Shown: positions 24,855 through 33,484 of the stretch, piece after piece
How positions within the stretch are numbered: position 1 is the stretch's first letter
Layout of the letters: the number at the start of each line of letters is the position of its first letter
Source: an uncultured Chthonomonas sp.
GTDB lineage: Bacteria; Armatimonadota; Chthonomonadetes; Chthonomonadales; CAJBBX01
Assembly (NCBI GenBank): GCA_903951425.1
Contig: CAJBBX010000161.1
Location: 1 to 45,881, forward strand
DNA length: 45,881 nt
Reading direction: 5' to 3'
Position numbers and translations under genes: made by a program
Notes under the pieces: generated by a model
Told to the model about the DNA's origin: nothing
Database searches by the model: none
Seen by the model: only the letters and a program-made list of their open reading frames with translations

Positions 24855-27800
24855 CTACCTCAGCCGCACCTCGACCATTGCCACGTCGCCGGCGGGTACG
24901 GTGAGCCTGATGCCCGCCGGACCGGGTTGCAGCCTCTTGCCCCTCCAGGTCTCCACGGCCGAGGCCACGACCCCCTTGTGTACCGTCAGCGTGCCGGTCC
25001 AATCGGCAAAGAGGCTGTTGTTGAAGAGGCCCACCAGCATCCGCTTTGGGTCGCTGTCGTAGAGGCATGTGCGCACCGTGAGGCCGCTTGGGCTGACGGT
25101 GACCGGGCTGAAGCCGGAGATATAACCCGCCAGCACGGCCTGCACGCCCTTGAGGAGCCTGTAGGGCGGCTCCATGTGGACCAGCTTGGGGTCGGCGTAG
25201 GTGAGCCTGTCGGTCATCCAGCAGTCGGCGCCGATGACGATGACGCGACCCTTGCCGAACCTGTTCACGATCATCAGCGGGTCGCCGGAGCCCGTGGCCA
25301 GCAGCACGCCGGCGCCGGCCGGGCTGAGCGGCAGGTAGGTGTAAGCCTCCTCGGGCTGTAGGCGGCCCTGGCCGTCGGCGGTGGCCGTGCCCTGTCGGGC
25401 CTCGCCGCCGATGCCCGCGCCCACCATCTCGGCGGGCAGGGAGCGGGCGTGGGCCGCATCGATCACCAGGTCGCCGCCCGAGCGCACGTAGCCGGTGAGC
25501 GCGGAGACTACGTCGGGGGTCATCTCCACGTCGCCCAGCAGGGCCACGGCGGCGTACTGGCGCAGGATCTCGGGCCGGCACCGGTTGTTGATAACGTCGA
25601 AGATGTCGCCATAGGGCGTGGGGCAGATGAAGCCGCGCTCGTCCCGCAGGTAGCTGGTGTCCTCGTAGCCGGGCCAGACCATGCGGAAGAGGGCGTCGAC
25701 CTGGTAGTCGGGCTTCTCATAGGGGAGCTTGCCCCAGATCTTGTACATGTCCCCACGGTAGAGGTGGCGTGGCATGTTCCAGCCGTTGTAGAAGTCGAGC
25801 ATGAACGCCACCGGGGAGCAAAGCACGCCGCGGTCGGGGCGCCGGGCGGTCCACTTCGCGATCCCGAGGTGCTGGCGGCCCAGCGGGCTCAGCTCGTTGG
25901 CGCCGTTGGGAAGCTTGTCGGCGGTGAATTGGGCGGCCTCGGTGCCGCAGATGCTGTCGCCACCGGTGTAGCTGCTGAAGAAGAGGCGCTTGTGGAGGCT
26001 CAGGCTGCAGCCCTTGTTCGGTCCTTGGCCGTAGCCGCCGCCGCCCTCGGTCCGACGGTCGTGGTACATGTTGTAGCCGAAGCGGTTCCAGATGGATGTG
26101 GCCTGCGACGTGAGCCTGCCGTACTGCCGCGAGGCCCCGCGCAGGAAGGCGAACATGAGCGTGTCGCTGGGGAGGCCTTGCGCCGTCTCCAGCCCCAGCG
26201 TCCGGGCTCCGCGGTCGGCATAGTAGTGGGAGTAGTTGAGCGACCCGGTGGCGTTCATAAAGTTCATGTTGTCGGCACAGATGCCATCGTCCCACTTCAC
26301 GAAGTCGGCCCAGCCTCCCCTGCGGTCGGTGAAGGAGCCCCGGTCGGCGTAGGAGCCGATGTAGCGGCCGTCCTGCTCGCCATTGTCGTAGCCCATGAAG
26401 CGGTCGCCGAAGATGCGCGTCAGGGCGTCGTGGTGCTCCTGCGCCACGCGGGGCGTGGGACCGGCCTCGCCGAAAGGCACGTAGCCCCAAATGTCGAAGA
26501 GGTAGAGCCCCCGCCGCTCCACATCGCGCAGGCGGACATCCATCTCGTCCAAAGCCTTGCGGTAGTCGGCGTCGGCCTTGTAGTCGCGGCGCTGGGGCAG
26601 GATGCCGATATGCGGCCAGCAGACGTCGCCGAAGTTGTAGAAGCTGTGGTACTGCGCCAGTGCGTCGGGGCTAATGTCGCGTGAACCCGTGAAGTGGAGG
26701 CGGTAGCCCAGCGTTGCGCGCTTGACTGGCTTGGGCTCGGTGGAGGCCCATAGCGGATGCGCCTCGGGCACGACGGGCTTGGTCCAGGGGCGGAAGGCCG
26801 GAGCCCGGAGGGGCGGCGCGGCCGGTCGAGCCACCGCGCCCCGGGCAGGAGGCGCCGGTGTCGGCTTGGCCAAGGCGTCCCGCCGCACCAGCGCCAGGCC
26901 GGAGAGGAGGCCCGACATGGCCGGCGGCGAGCCCACATTACCCTCGTGCAGGTCGAGGCAGACCCGCGCTACGTGGCGGCCGTCGAAGACGTCCATGCCC
27001 TCGAAGAGGAGCGGGGCGACCACCTCCACGGCGCCCTTCCTAAGGTCGCGGCCGCGCCAGATGAGCTTCTCGTCGCCCTTTGCGTCCACCAGACGTAGCG
27101 CGGCGACGTGGCGTGAGCCCTCGCCGGTCAGCGTGAAGCGGAGGGCGCCGAAGGGCTCAAGGTTCCACTTGACGGAGCGGCCGATGCGCGCCGCACCGCC
27201 CGCGGGCAGTTGCGCGCGGAACGCTACCGCGCCGTCGGCCCGAGCCCCCGGCTGCGCCGTGGCCTTGCCGTAGAGCGCCGCGCCCAGCCAGGCGCCGGCG
27301 GCGACGCGGCCCGCAACCGGCGCCGCGTAAGGAGCAAACGGCGTCCTGCGCACGGGCATGGCGGCGATGGGCTCGAGGCGGATGGCGAAGACGTTGGGCG
27401 GCATGTCCTGCAGCCGGATCCAGTGGACGCCGGCCTCCAGCCGCACCCAGCCCTGCTGCTCCCAGAAGGCGTCGCGCTCGCCGGAGCCGCCGGTGGGGTT
27501 CATGGCGCACATGGTGTACTCGGTCAGGTCGCGGCCGTCGATGACGAGGTCACAGGGCCGCCGCCCGGCGCAGGCGTAGCGCAGGCTCACCCGATAGGCC
27601 GTGGCGGCGGGCGCGTGGAGCCACCACTCGGCGTACCCGTCGCCCGAGAGGAACTGGACGCCCGGCGCTTCGCCCTCGGCCACGGTCAGCGTTCCGCCCA
27701 GGCGGTCCACGCCCTGCGGCGTCAGGTCGATGACGCCCGGCTTCGCAGTCGGTGCGCCGGGGATCGTTACGGCAGCCGCCATCACCGGGCTGAAGGTGAT

Positions 27801-28892
27801 CCGCGACTCGACGCGGCCGGCCCACGCGCCCGCCGGCTTGCCGCCGCGCTTGAGGCGGGCGCCCGTCACGGCGATGACCGCGCCGGCGTCGGTGGGCTCC
27901 AAAGCCACGATGTACGTGCCCGGCCCGGCGGCTTCGTCAGAGACGTCGTATCGCACCGTGGCCGTCCTGCCGGCGGCCAGGCCCTTCAGTTCATACCGGC
28001 CCACGATGGAGGCCGGCTTGCCGGGCGGCTTCAGGTAGACCCAGCCCGCGGCATCCTTGCCGCGCAGCTTCTGCAGTGTCACCTCCAGATCGGCTCGGCC
28101 CATGGCGGCGGGCTTGCGGATCTCCTTCACCACAGGCTTCGGACCGGGCATCTCCACAGCCACGCCGTCCACGGCCAGCCGGCCCTCGGGGTCGTAACGC
28201 ACCACGTCCGAGACGCGCACCTCATCGATGATGCCGCTGAACCAGTAGTCCATGCCCACGTAACAGCCGATCCAGAGGCCGCGGCTGTCGGAGCCGAGCG
28301 TGAAGTCCTTGGGACCGGGCCCGCGCCAGGTGAGGCGGCCGTTCATGAAGAGGCTCACCTGCGAACCGTCGTAGCAGGCGGCCATGTGGTTCCAGCGGAT
28401 GCCGCTGTGCGCGCCCAGGAAACCGCCCGCCTGCATGTGCGGCTTGCCCTCGGCATTGAGCACCTGCCCGCCCAGGTTGTAGAGCGAGAGCGTGGAGGCG
28501 TTGCCCTCGCTCAGGTCCCAGTGGAAGGTGACGTCCTTGCCCACCAGGAACTGGCGGCCCGAGGGGTTGTCCTGCCGGTACCAGCACTCCACCGTGAAGC
28601 GCTTGAGGCCCATGATCGCGGGCGTGGCCTTGCGGAAGACGCTTGCGCCCACGCCGTCGAGCTGGACGCCGCCTCCGAACTTGCCCCGAGCCCAACCGGC
28701 GCCCTGCAGCGCGCCGTCGTTACCGTGGCCGGAGGCGTCCGACGCCACTCTGCCCGAACCCTCGTCGAAGTGGTAGAGCAGCAGCGTGTGGGGATCGGGC
28801 GTGAAGGGCGACAGCGGCGACTGCGGCGACTGCGCCAACGAGGGCGAGGCCAGCGCGGCAAACGCGGCCAGAGCGGGAATCCAGTAACGCAT
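24855..28892 (-). CDS. Large secreted LamG-domain glycan protein
   Basis: This 1345-residue protein starts at an ATG with a near-perfect AAGGAGG upstream and has a signal peptide ending SLAQS (about residue 20). Residues about 34-220 form a LamG/concanavalin-like domain, with LLLYHFDEGSGRVASDASGH, FTVECWYRQD and GIIDEVRVSDVVRYDP. The middle carries beta-sandwich parts, including one resembling a carbohydrate-binding module (VQFLSGDGYAEWWLHAPAATAY). A TIM-barrel-like stretch follows at about 730-1100, with FYNFGDVCWPHIGI, GLYLFDIWGYVP and FMGYDNGEQDGRYIG. The C-terminal part (about 1150-1290) resembles a glutamine-amidotransferase-like domain as in beta-galactosidases, with YVRSGGDLVIDAAHA and VIVIGADCWM. 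It is probably a glycan-binding hydrolase, but no catalytic residues can be named with confidence. Confidence 0.7.
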   Translation of the reverse strand: MRYWIPALAAFAALASPSLAQSPQSPLSPFTPDPHTLLLYHFDEGSGRVASDASGHGNDGALQGAGWARGKFGGGVQLDGVGASVFRKATPAIMGLKRFTVECWYRQDNPSGRQFLVGKDVTFHWDLSEGNASTLSLYNLGGQVLNAEGKPHMQAGGFLGAHSGIRWNHMAACYDGSQVSLFMNGRLTWRGPGPKDFTLGSDSRGLWIGCYVGMDYWFSGIIDEVRVSDVVRYDPEGRLAVDGVAVEMPGPKPVVKEIRKPAAMGRADLEVTLQKLRGKDAAGWVYLKPPGKPASIVGRYELKGLAAGRTATVRYDVSDEAAGPGTYIVALEPTDAGAVIAVTGARLKRGGKPAGAWAGRVESRITFSPVMAAAVTIPGAPTAKPGVIDLTPQGVDRLGGTLTVAEGEAPGVQFLSGDGYAEWWLHAPAATAYRVSLRYACAGRRPCDLVIDGRDLTEYTMCAMNPTGGSGERDAFWEQQGWVRLEAGVHWIRLQDMPPNVFAIRLEPIAAMPVRRTPFAPYAAPVAGRVAAGAWLGAALYGKATAQPGARADGAVAFRAQLPAGGAARIGRSVKWNLEPFGALRFTLTGEGSRHVAALRLVDAKGDEKLIWRGRDLRKGAVEVVAPLLFEGMDVFDGRHVARVCLDLHEGNVGSPPAMSGLLSGLALVRRDALAKPTPAPPARGAVARPAAPPLRAPAFRPWTKPVVPEAHPLWASTEPKPVKRATLGYRLHFTGSRDISPDALAQYHSFYNFGDVCWPHIGILPQRRDYKADADYRKALDEMDVRLRDVERRGLYLFDIWGYVPFGEAGPTPRVAQEHHDALTRIFGDRFMGYDNGEQDGRYIGSYADRGSFTDRRGGWADFVKWDDGICADNMNFMNATGSLNYSHYYADRGARTLGLETAQGLPSDTLMFAFLRGASRQYGRLTSQATSIWNRFGYNMYHDRRTEGGGGYGQGPNKGCSLSLHKRLFFSSYTGGDSICGTEAAQFTADKLPNGANELSPLGRQHLGIAKWTARRPDRGVLCSPVAFMLDFYNGWNMPRHLYRGDMYKIWGKLPYEKPDYQVDALFRMVWPGYEDTSYLRDERGFICPTPYGDIFDVINNRCRPEILRQYAAVALLGDVEMTPDVVSALTGYVRSGGDLVIDAAHARSLPAEMVGAGIGGEARQGTATADGQGRLQPEEAYTYLPLSPAGAGVLLATGSGDPLMIVNRFGKGRVIVIGADCWMTDRLTYADPKLVHMEPPYRLLKGVQAVLAGYISGFSPVTVSPSGLTVRTCLYDSDPKRMLVGLFNNSLFADWTGTLTVHKGVVASAVETWRGKRLQPGPAGIRLTVPAGDVAMVEVRLR

Positions 28893-29056
28893 CGCATCCT
28901 CCTTGGCACGGCACACTCTCAGGCACGATCCTCGTCAGACACCTTCGGCGGGACGCCCGCTGTTTCCTGCCCGGCCTTCGATTGGGTAGAGTAGCCGTAT
29001 CCGCCGGGCCGATGCATGATCATCCCGGGGTCCCGTGGCGGCAAGGCAGGTGAACC

Positions 29057-30754
29057 TTGGTCAGCGTGGTGGTCGTTCTTTCCCTTCTGGCGCTCGGCGT
29101 GGGCTACATGACCTACGGACGTTGGGTGTGCGGGCGCATGGGCCTCTCGCAGGAGCGCAACACGCCTGCCCACACCATGGGCGACGGCGTCGACTTCGTG
29201 CCGGCCGGGCCCTCCATGCTCATGGCGCAGCACTTCTCGGCCATCGCGGCTGCAGGGCCCATCGTGGGGCCGATCCTGGCGGGCATCTGGTTCGGCTGGG
29301 TTCCGGCCCTGCTCTGGATCGTCCTGGGCTGCATCTTCGTGGGCGGGGTCCACGACTTCGCGGCGCTACTCGCCTCCGTGCGGCATCGGGCCAGCTCCAT
29401 CGGCGAGATCGTTCGGCGCTACATGTCCCCCACGTCGCGCACGCTCTTCCTGATCTTCGTCTGGCTGACGCTGACCTACGTCATCATCGCCTTCACGGAT
29501 GTGACCGCGCAGACCTTCAAGATCGTCGCCAACGAGACCGACTTGGGGCCGGGCGTGGCGGTGAGCTCGGGCCTCTACCTGCTGATCGGCGTGGGCATGG
29601 GCGTGGCGCTGTTCCGCTTCCGCGTGAAGCTCTGGCTCGCCACGGCAATCTGCGTTCCGCTTGTCTTCGCGGCCATCTGGGCGGGCACGGCCCTCCCTGC
29701 GGAGATGACGCAGCGCATGCAGGCGATCACAGTGAAGCAGTGGGAGGTGGGCCTGCTGGCCTACTGCTTCGTCGCCGCGCTCATGCCTATGTGGCTCCTC
29801 CTGCAGCCTCGGGGCTACCTGGGCGGCTGGTTCCTCTACCTCACCATGGCTGTGGCGCTCCTGGGAGCCCTCTTCGGCGGCTTTGCGGTGCAGTACCCGG
29901 CCTTCAACCTGGACGGCCTCAAGGGGCTCGACACGGGCAAGCTACTGCTGCCCGGCCTCTTCATCACCGTGGCCTGCGGCGCCTGCTCGGGCTTCCACGG
30001 CATCGTCAGCGCGGGCACGACTTCGAGGCAGCTGGACCGCGAGTGCGACGCGCGGCCGGTGGGCTACGGAGCCATGGTGCTGGAGGGCGGAGTGGCGGTG
30101 CTGGCGCTGGCCACCGTCATGATGCTCAAACACGGCGACCCCGCGCTGGGCAAGGATCCCAATGTCGTCTACGCCAACGGGCTGGCGCGCTACCTGGGCC
30201 TGATCGGGATCGATACCACGCTGGCCCTCTCGTTCGCGCTGGTGGCCTTCTCCACGTTCGTCTATGACACACTGGACGTCTGCACCCGACTGGGGCGCTA
30301 CGTGCTGGAGGAGCTACTGGGCCTGCGCTCCAAGACGGCAAGCGTGGCGGCCACGGCGGCGACGCTGGTGCTGCCCCTAATCTTCCTTATGCTGACCAAG
30401 GAGAAGGGCTACCTTGTGGCCTGGCCCGTCTTTGGCACCACGAACCAGCTCCTGGCCTGCCTTACGCTGCTGGCCATCACCATGTGGCTGGCGCGGACGG
30501 GCCGAAACCCGCTGATGGCGCTGATCCCCATGCTCTTCATGCTGGTGGTCACCTTCTGGTCGCTGGCGCTGCTGATCCTGCCCTTCGTGCAGGCGATCCC
30601 GAACCTGGCCGCCGTCAAGCCGGACGTCATCGTCTCCGGCGTGGTGGGCATCCTGCTGCTGGCGCTGGCGGTCTGGCTGGTGATCGAGGCGGTCCGGGTG
30701 GCCTCGACGCTACGCCGCGCTACGCCGGAGGCTCGCGAATGTACTGGCGGTTGA
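29057..30754 (+). CDS. cstA: CstA-family carbon starvation transporter
   Basis: This 565-residue membrane protein of the CstA family shows GYMTYGRWV near the N-terminus, DGVDFVPAGPSMLMAQHFSAI, the AAAGPIVGPILAGIWFGW segment, GGVHDFAALLASVRH, GACSGFHGIVSAGTTSRQL and AWPVFGTTNQLLACLTL. At least 14 hydrophobic segments are apparent. CstA proteins take up peptides and, in some bacteria, pyruvate. This one is shorter than E. coli CstA (about 700) and matches the shorter family form. The start is taken as TTG at 29057, preceded by AGGTGA three bases away. It diverges from the LamG protein gene across 164 bases that hold no obvious operator. Confidence 0.9.
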   Translation: MVSVVVVLSLLALGVGYMTYGRWVCGRMGLSQERNTPAHTMGDGVDFVPAGPSMLMAQHFSAIAAAGPIVGPILAGIWFGWVPALLWIVLGCIFVGGVHDFAALLASVRHRASSIGEIVRRYMSPTSRTLFLIFVWLTLTYVIIAFTDVTAQTFKIVANETDLGPGVAVSSGLYLLIGVGMGVALFRFRVKLWLATAICVPLVFAAIWAGTALPAEMTQRMQAITVKQWEVGLLAYCFVAALMPMWLLLQPRGYLGGWFLYLTMAVALLGALFGGFAVQYPAFNLDGLKGLDTGKLLLPGLFITVACGACSGFHGIVSAGTTSRQLDRECDARPVGYGAMVLEGGVAVLALATVMMLKHGDPALGKDPNVVYANGLARYLGLIGIDTTLALSFALVAFSTFVYDTLDVCTRLGRYVLEELLGLRSKTASVAATAATLVLPLIFLMLTKEKGYLVAWPVFGTTNQLLACLTLLAITMWLARTGRNPLMALIPMLFMLVVTFWSLALLILPFVQAIPNLAAVKPDVIVSGVVGILLLALAVWLVIEAVRVASTLRRATPEARECTGG

Positions 30755-30789
30755 GGACGTAGCCCCGCGCGCCGGGGGGGACGGGTCGG

Positions 30790-31293
30790 CTAGTTGAAGA
30801 GGATCGGCCGGAGGGCCGTGCGCATTCGGGCGACCTCAACGGCATTGTGGGCGAGCAACTTGTCGCCCCACACAAGGGAGCCGCCGTTTCGGCACTCCTC
30901 GGCGAGGGCCCCGCCAATGTGCTCAAGCGTGTTCGGGCTTATCAGATGGCGGTGCACGAGGCTACGCCGCGGGTCCTCGACCTCTGTGAGTGCGCCGGCA
31001 ATGAAGACCCGCTCCGCGATGTCGGCGGGCAACTCCAGGTCGTCAGTGAACAGCGTATGCCTGCCGGGCTGGCTGTCGAAGTCGATCAGGGCCACCAGGT
31101 GGGCGCAGCGGAATCGACGAAGCTCGGGCACATAGGTTTGTTGCAGCGCATCACGAACGTTCGTCCAGCCCCGTTGCACGGGCAGAACCTGCAGCGCCCG
31201 TTGATGATCCACGTCGAGATAGAAGCCGTTGGCGATGTCGCGATTCGCCGCGTCCTCCGGCAGGATCAGCACATGGGGACGCTCGCGGTTCAC
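30790..31293 (-). CDS. Small TOPRIM-like protein paired with an AAA ATPase
   Basis: This 167-residue protein has an acidic residue at the end of its first strand (ILPEDAAN, Glu13/Asp14) and a second strand with a DxD pair (ALIDFDSQPG, Asp71/Asp73). That is the pattern of TOPRIM metal-binding folds seen in OLD-family nucleases, DUF4276 and AriB-like proteins. I have no exact family match, and the fold call is by pattern only. It starts at a GTG that overlaps the stop of the ATPase gene by four bases, so the two proteins are made together. A split ATPase plus TOPRIM-like pair is the theme of PARIS and OLD-type anti-phage systems. At 167 residues it is smaller than AriB. Confidence 0.6.
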   Translation of the reverse strand: MNRERPHVLILPEDAANRDIANGFYLDVDHQRALQVLPVQRGWTNVRDALQQTYVPELRRFRCAHLVALIDFDSQPGRHTLFTDDLELPADIAERVFIAGALTEVEDPRRSLVHRHLISPNTLEHIGGALAEECRNGGSLVWGDKLLAHNAVEVARMRTALRPILFN

Positions 31294-32438
31294 GATGCCT
31301 CGCCCCGGGCCTCGACTTCGCCGCCGCGGGCGAGGACATCCGCAAGGTCGCCCTTCAGGCCGAGTTCCGATACCGGCCGCAGGCGTGGCGGCTCCAGGTG
31401 CCCGGCGCGCGTCATGAGCCGCGTGTTCTCGTCCGAGAAGCGGCGGATCGCCTCAGGGTTGTGCGAGGTTGCGATGAACTGCCCGCCGTTGCGGAGGTTG
31501 CGGCGCAGCGACATCACGAGGTGGCCGACCTCGGCAATGCCGATGAAGTTATCCGGCTCGTCCCACAGGCATACAGGCGGGCTCACCGCCTTGCTCAGGG
31601 CAACCACCAGCGCGGCAACGGCGAGGCACTTCTCCCCGTCCGAAAGCTCGCCCAGCGGGATCGATAACCGCTCACCTCTATCGCCGCCAAACACGAACTC
31701 AAGGCTGCGGGCATCAGCGCCCACGGCGCGGTTCTGGACAGATTCCAGGTCCGGTAACACCTCGCGCAGGTACTCGACGAAGGGGGCGTAGGCGGCCGGA
31801 AACTGGGAGATCACCTCACGGAACCAGGCCGCGAAGTTGGCGCAAGAGCTATCCGGGTCAAGCGTTCCGGCGGTCGACTCACTGCCCATGAGCGAGGGTA
31901 CTGGATGCAGTACGAGGATGGACCGCATCCACTGACGGAACTGGTCCAGCGGGTGGTCGGCTCCCTGCGCCTGCATGATCGGCAAGGCGACCTGATGCCA
32001 GTCGATGGGGAACGACGCCTGATGTCCCGGTCTTCGCTCGAATGTGACCTCAGATGACTGGCGTCGGAACACCTCAGAGCCATCGACTGTAAGTGCCTCG
32101 TCGGCCACGCGGAGCTCACGGAACCCCGGCGGCAACTCCAATGCCAACGAGTAGGTGGCAACAACACCAGCCGGGAGCGCAACCTCTATCTCAAGCCGCA
32201 TACGCCTCTGCGCCTCTGCGTCATCCCCCGCACCGAAGCGGACGAGGTCGCTGACCCTTACCAGGCCACCGACGCGGTTCACCCCGCGTCCAATGTCGCG
32301 CAGCATCGAGATGCCGTCAAGCAGGGTGGTCTTGCCCACGCCGTTTCGGCCCACGAGCAGGACGCTCAACCGGTCGGTCAGGGGCACCTCCAGGTTCACG
32401 AGGCACCGGAAGTTGTGTACGTAGAGGCGTCGGATCAT
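31290..32438 (-). CDS. OLD/AAA_21-type ATPase of a two-gene module
   Basis: This 382-residue protein has a Walker A motif GRNGVGKTT at 30-38, a signature LSDGE at 265-269, Walker B VCLWDEPDN at 289-297 and a switch motif TSHNPE at 325-330. It opens with IRRLYVHNFRCLVNLEV, typical of SMC-like AAA_21/AAA_15 ATPases that accompany nucleases in defence loci. It differs from the PtuA gene at 23497-24774 in almost every motif, so it is not a recent copy. The start codon has no ribosome binding site, and a TACAAT lies six bases upstream of it. The small TOPRIM-like gene is coupled downstream. Confidence 0.85.
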   Translation of the reverse strand: MIRRLYVHNFRCLVNLEVPLTDRLSVLLVGRNGVGKTTLLDGISMLRDIGRGVNRVGGLVRVSDLVRFGAGDDAEAQRRMRLEIEVALPAGVVATYSLALELPPGFRELRVADEALTVDGSEVFRRQSSEVTFERRPGHQASFPIDWHQVALPIMQAQGADHPLDQFRQWMRSILVLHPVPSLMGSESTAGTLDPDSSCANFAAWFREVISQFPAAYAPFVEYLREVLPDLESVQNRAVGADARSLEFVFGGDRGERLSIPLGELSDGEKCLAVAALVVALSKAVSPPVCLWDEPDNFIGIAEVGHLVMSLRRNLRNGGQFIATSHNPEAIRRFSDENTRLMTRAGHLEPPRLRPVSELGLKGDLADVLARGGEVEARGEAS

Positions 32439-32444
32439 GGCGGC

Positions 32445-32450
32445 ATTGTA
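32445..32450 (-). promoter_or_regulatory. Candidate -10 box directly before the ATPase start (leaderless)
   Basis: On the minus strand TACAAT sits six bases before the ATG of the ATPase gene. There is no Shine-Dalgarno sequence between them, while nearly all other genes in the window have one. The placement fits a leaderless mRNA starting at or next to the ATG. No convincing -35 box can be named. Confidence 0.4.
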
Positions 32451-32498
32451 CCACTGCGACGGTGACAGGGTTGCCCCATCCCGCCGCCCTGCGCCCGA

Positions 32499-33464
32499 CT
32501 ACCCCGGCGGCGCGGGCAGCTTGAAGAGGCGGGTCTCGTGCGCCGAGTTGGGCTTGCTGACCTCGGCGAAGACCCATACGTCGCCGCCCACGCGCAGCCA
32601 GTGCGAGTAGCGCCAGGCGTGGAGCCGCCCTGGCGTTGGGCTGCGAAGGGCGGGGGCGTCGGGCGTCAGGTCGGTGAGCGTCTGCAGGTCGGGTGTCCAG
32701 GCCAGCCCCGTGGAGATGTTGTAGCAGGGGTCGTGCCAGCCGGTATGAGAGCCCTCGTAGACGAAGAGGTGCCCGCCGAAGGCCGGCAGCGCGCAGGCGG
32801 GCCGCACGGCGTGGGTGTGCCAGCCCGCCAGGGGCAGGATCGACGCCGCCGGGTTGCCGACGGGCTGCCAGGCCTCGCCGTCGTCGCTCTCGAAGGCGTA
32901 GAGCTGTTCAGACTCGTGGATGCCGATGGTGAAGAGCCGCCGCAGGTCGCCGGCCGACAGCACGAAGGGGTCTTTGTAGCCTGTGGGCAGGCCGGGGCCC
33001 AGCGGGGCGATGACGGTGCGGCAGCTACTCGGCACGATCCGGTCGGGCCGGTCGGCGTCGTTGAAGCGGACGATGCACCAGACGTCGTCCACCGGGCCGC
33101 AGCCGTAGAGGCTGAACCGGTCCGTGGCCGGGTCGAAGAGCAGGGCGGGGCGCTCGAAGCCCGCGATGGGCACATCCTCGCGGCGAATGGAGTGGACGTG
33201 GGCCCAGTTGCCGCCGTCCTCGCTACGGAAGATGCGGATCTCGTAGCCCCGCCGGCCAAGCCGGTCGTTGGCCGTGCGCATGCGGCAGGCCAACCAGAGG
33301 GTGCCCAGTCGATCACGTGCCACCGAGGGCGCTCCGGCCCACCACTCGGCCTCGTCGCGATCGGGCTCGGCCACCACCTGCCACGACCCGAAGCGCTCCT
33401 TCACGCTCTCGAACCAGGCCAGGGCTGCGGCGCCCCGGCCCGTCAGGTCGTCAGTCGGCATCAT
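32499..33464 (-). CDS. Beta-propeller glycosidase-like protein
   Basis: This 321-residue protein shows repeated blade motifs (EIRIFRSEDGGNWAHVHS, ALLFDPATDRFSLYGCG, YAFESDDGEAWQPVGN, WRYSHWLRVGGDVWVFAE) like those of GH43/GH32-type or sialidase-like propellers. No signal peptide is visible. The start ATG, followed at once by a second ATG, lies behind GAGGAGGAG. It follows the DUF6259 gene by 20 bases, so it is the last gene of the long minus-strand glycan locus. It could cleave imported oligosaccharides in the cytoplasm, but catalytic residues are not identified. Confidence 0.65.
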   Translation of the reverse strand: MMPTDDLTGRGAAALAWFESVKERFGSWQVVAEPDRDEAEWWAGAPSVARDRLGTLWLACRMRTANDRLGRRGYEIRIFRSEDGGNWAHVHSIRREDVPIAGFERPALLFDPATDRFSLYGCGPVDDVWCIVRFNDADRPDRIVPSSCRTVIAPLGPGLPTGYKDPFVLSAGDLRRLFTIGIHESEQLYAFESDDGEAWQPVGNPAASILPLAGWHTHAVRPACALPAFGGHLFVYEGSHTGWHDPCYNISTGLAWTPDLQTLTDLTPDAPALRSPTPGRLHAWRYSHWLRVGGDVWVFAEVSKPNSAHETRLFKLPAPPG

Positions 33465-33484
33465 GCTCCTCCTCGCCCCCGCTC

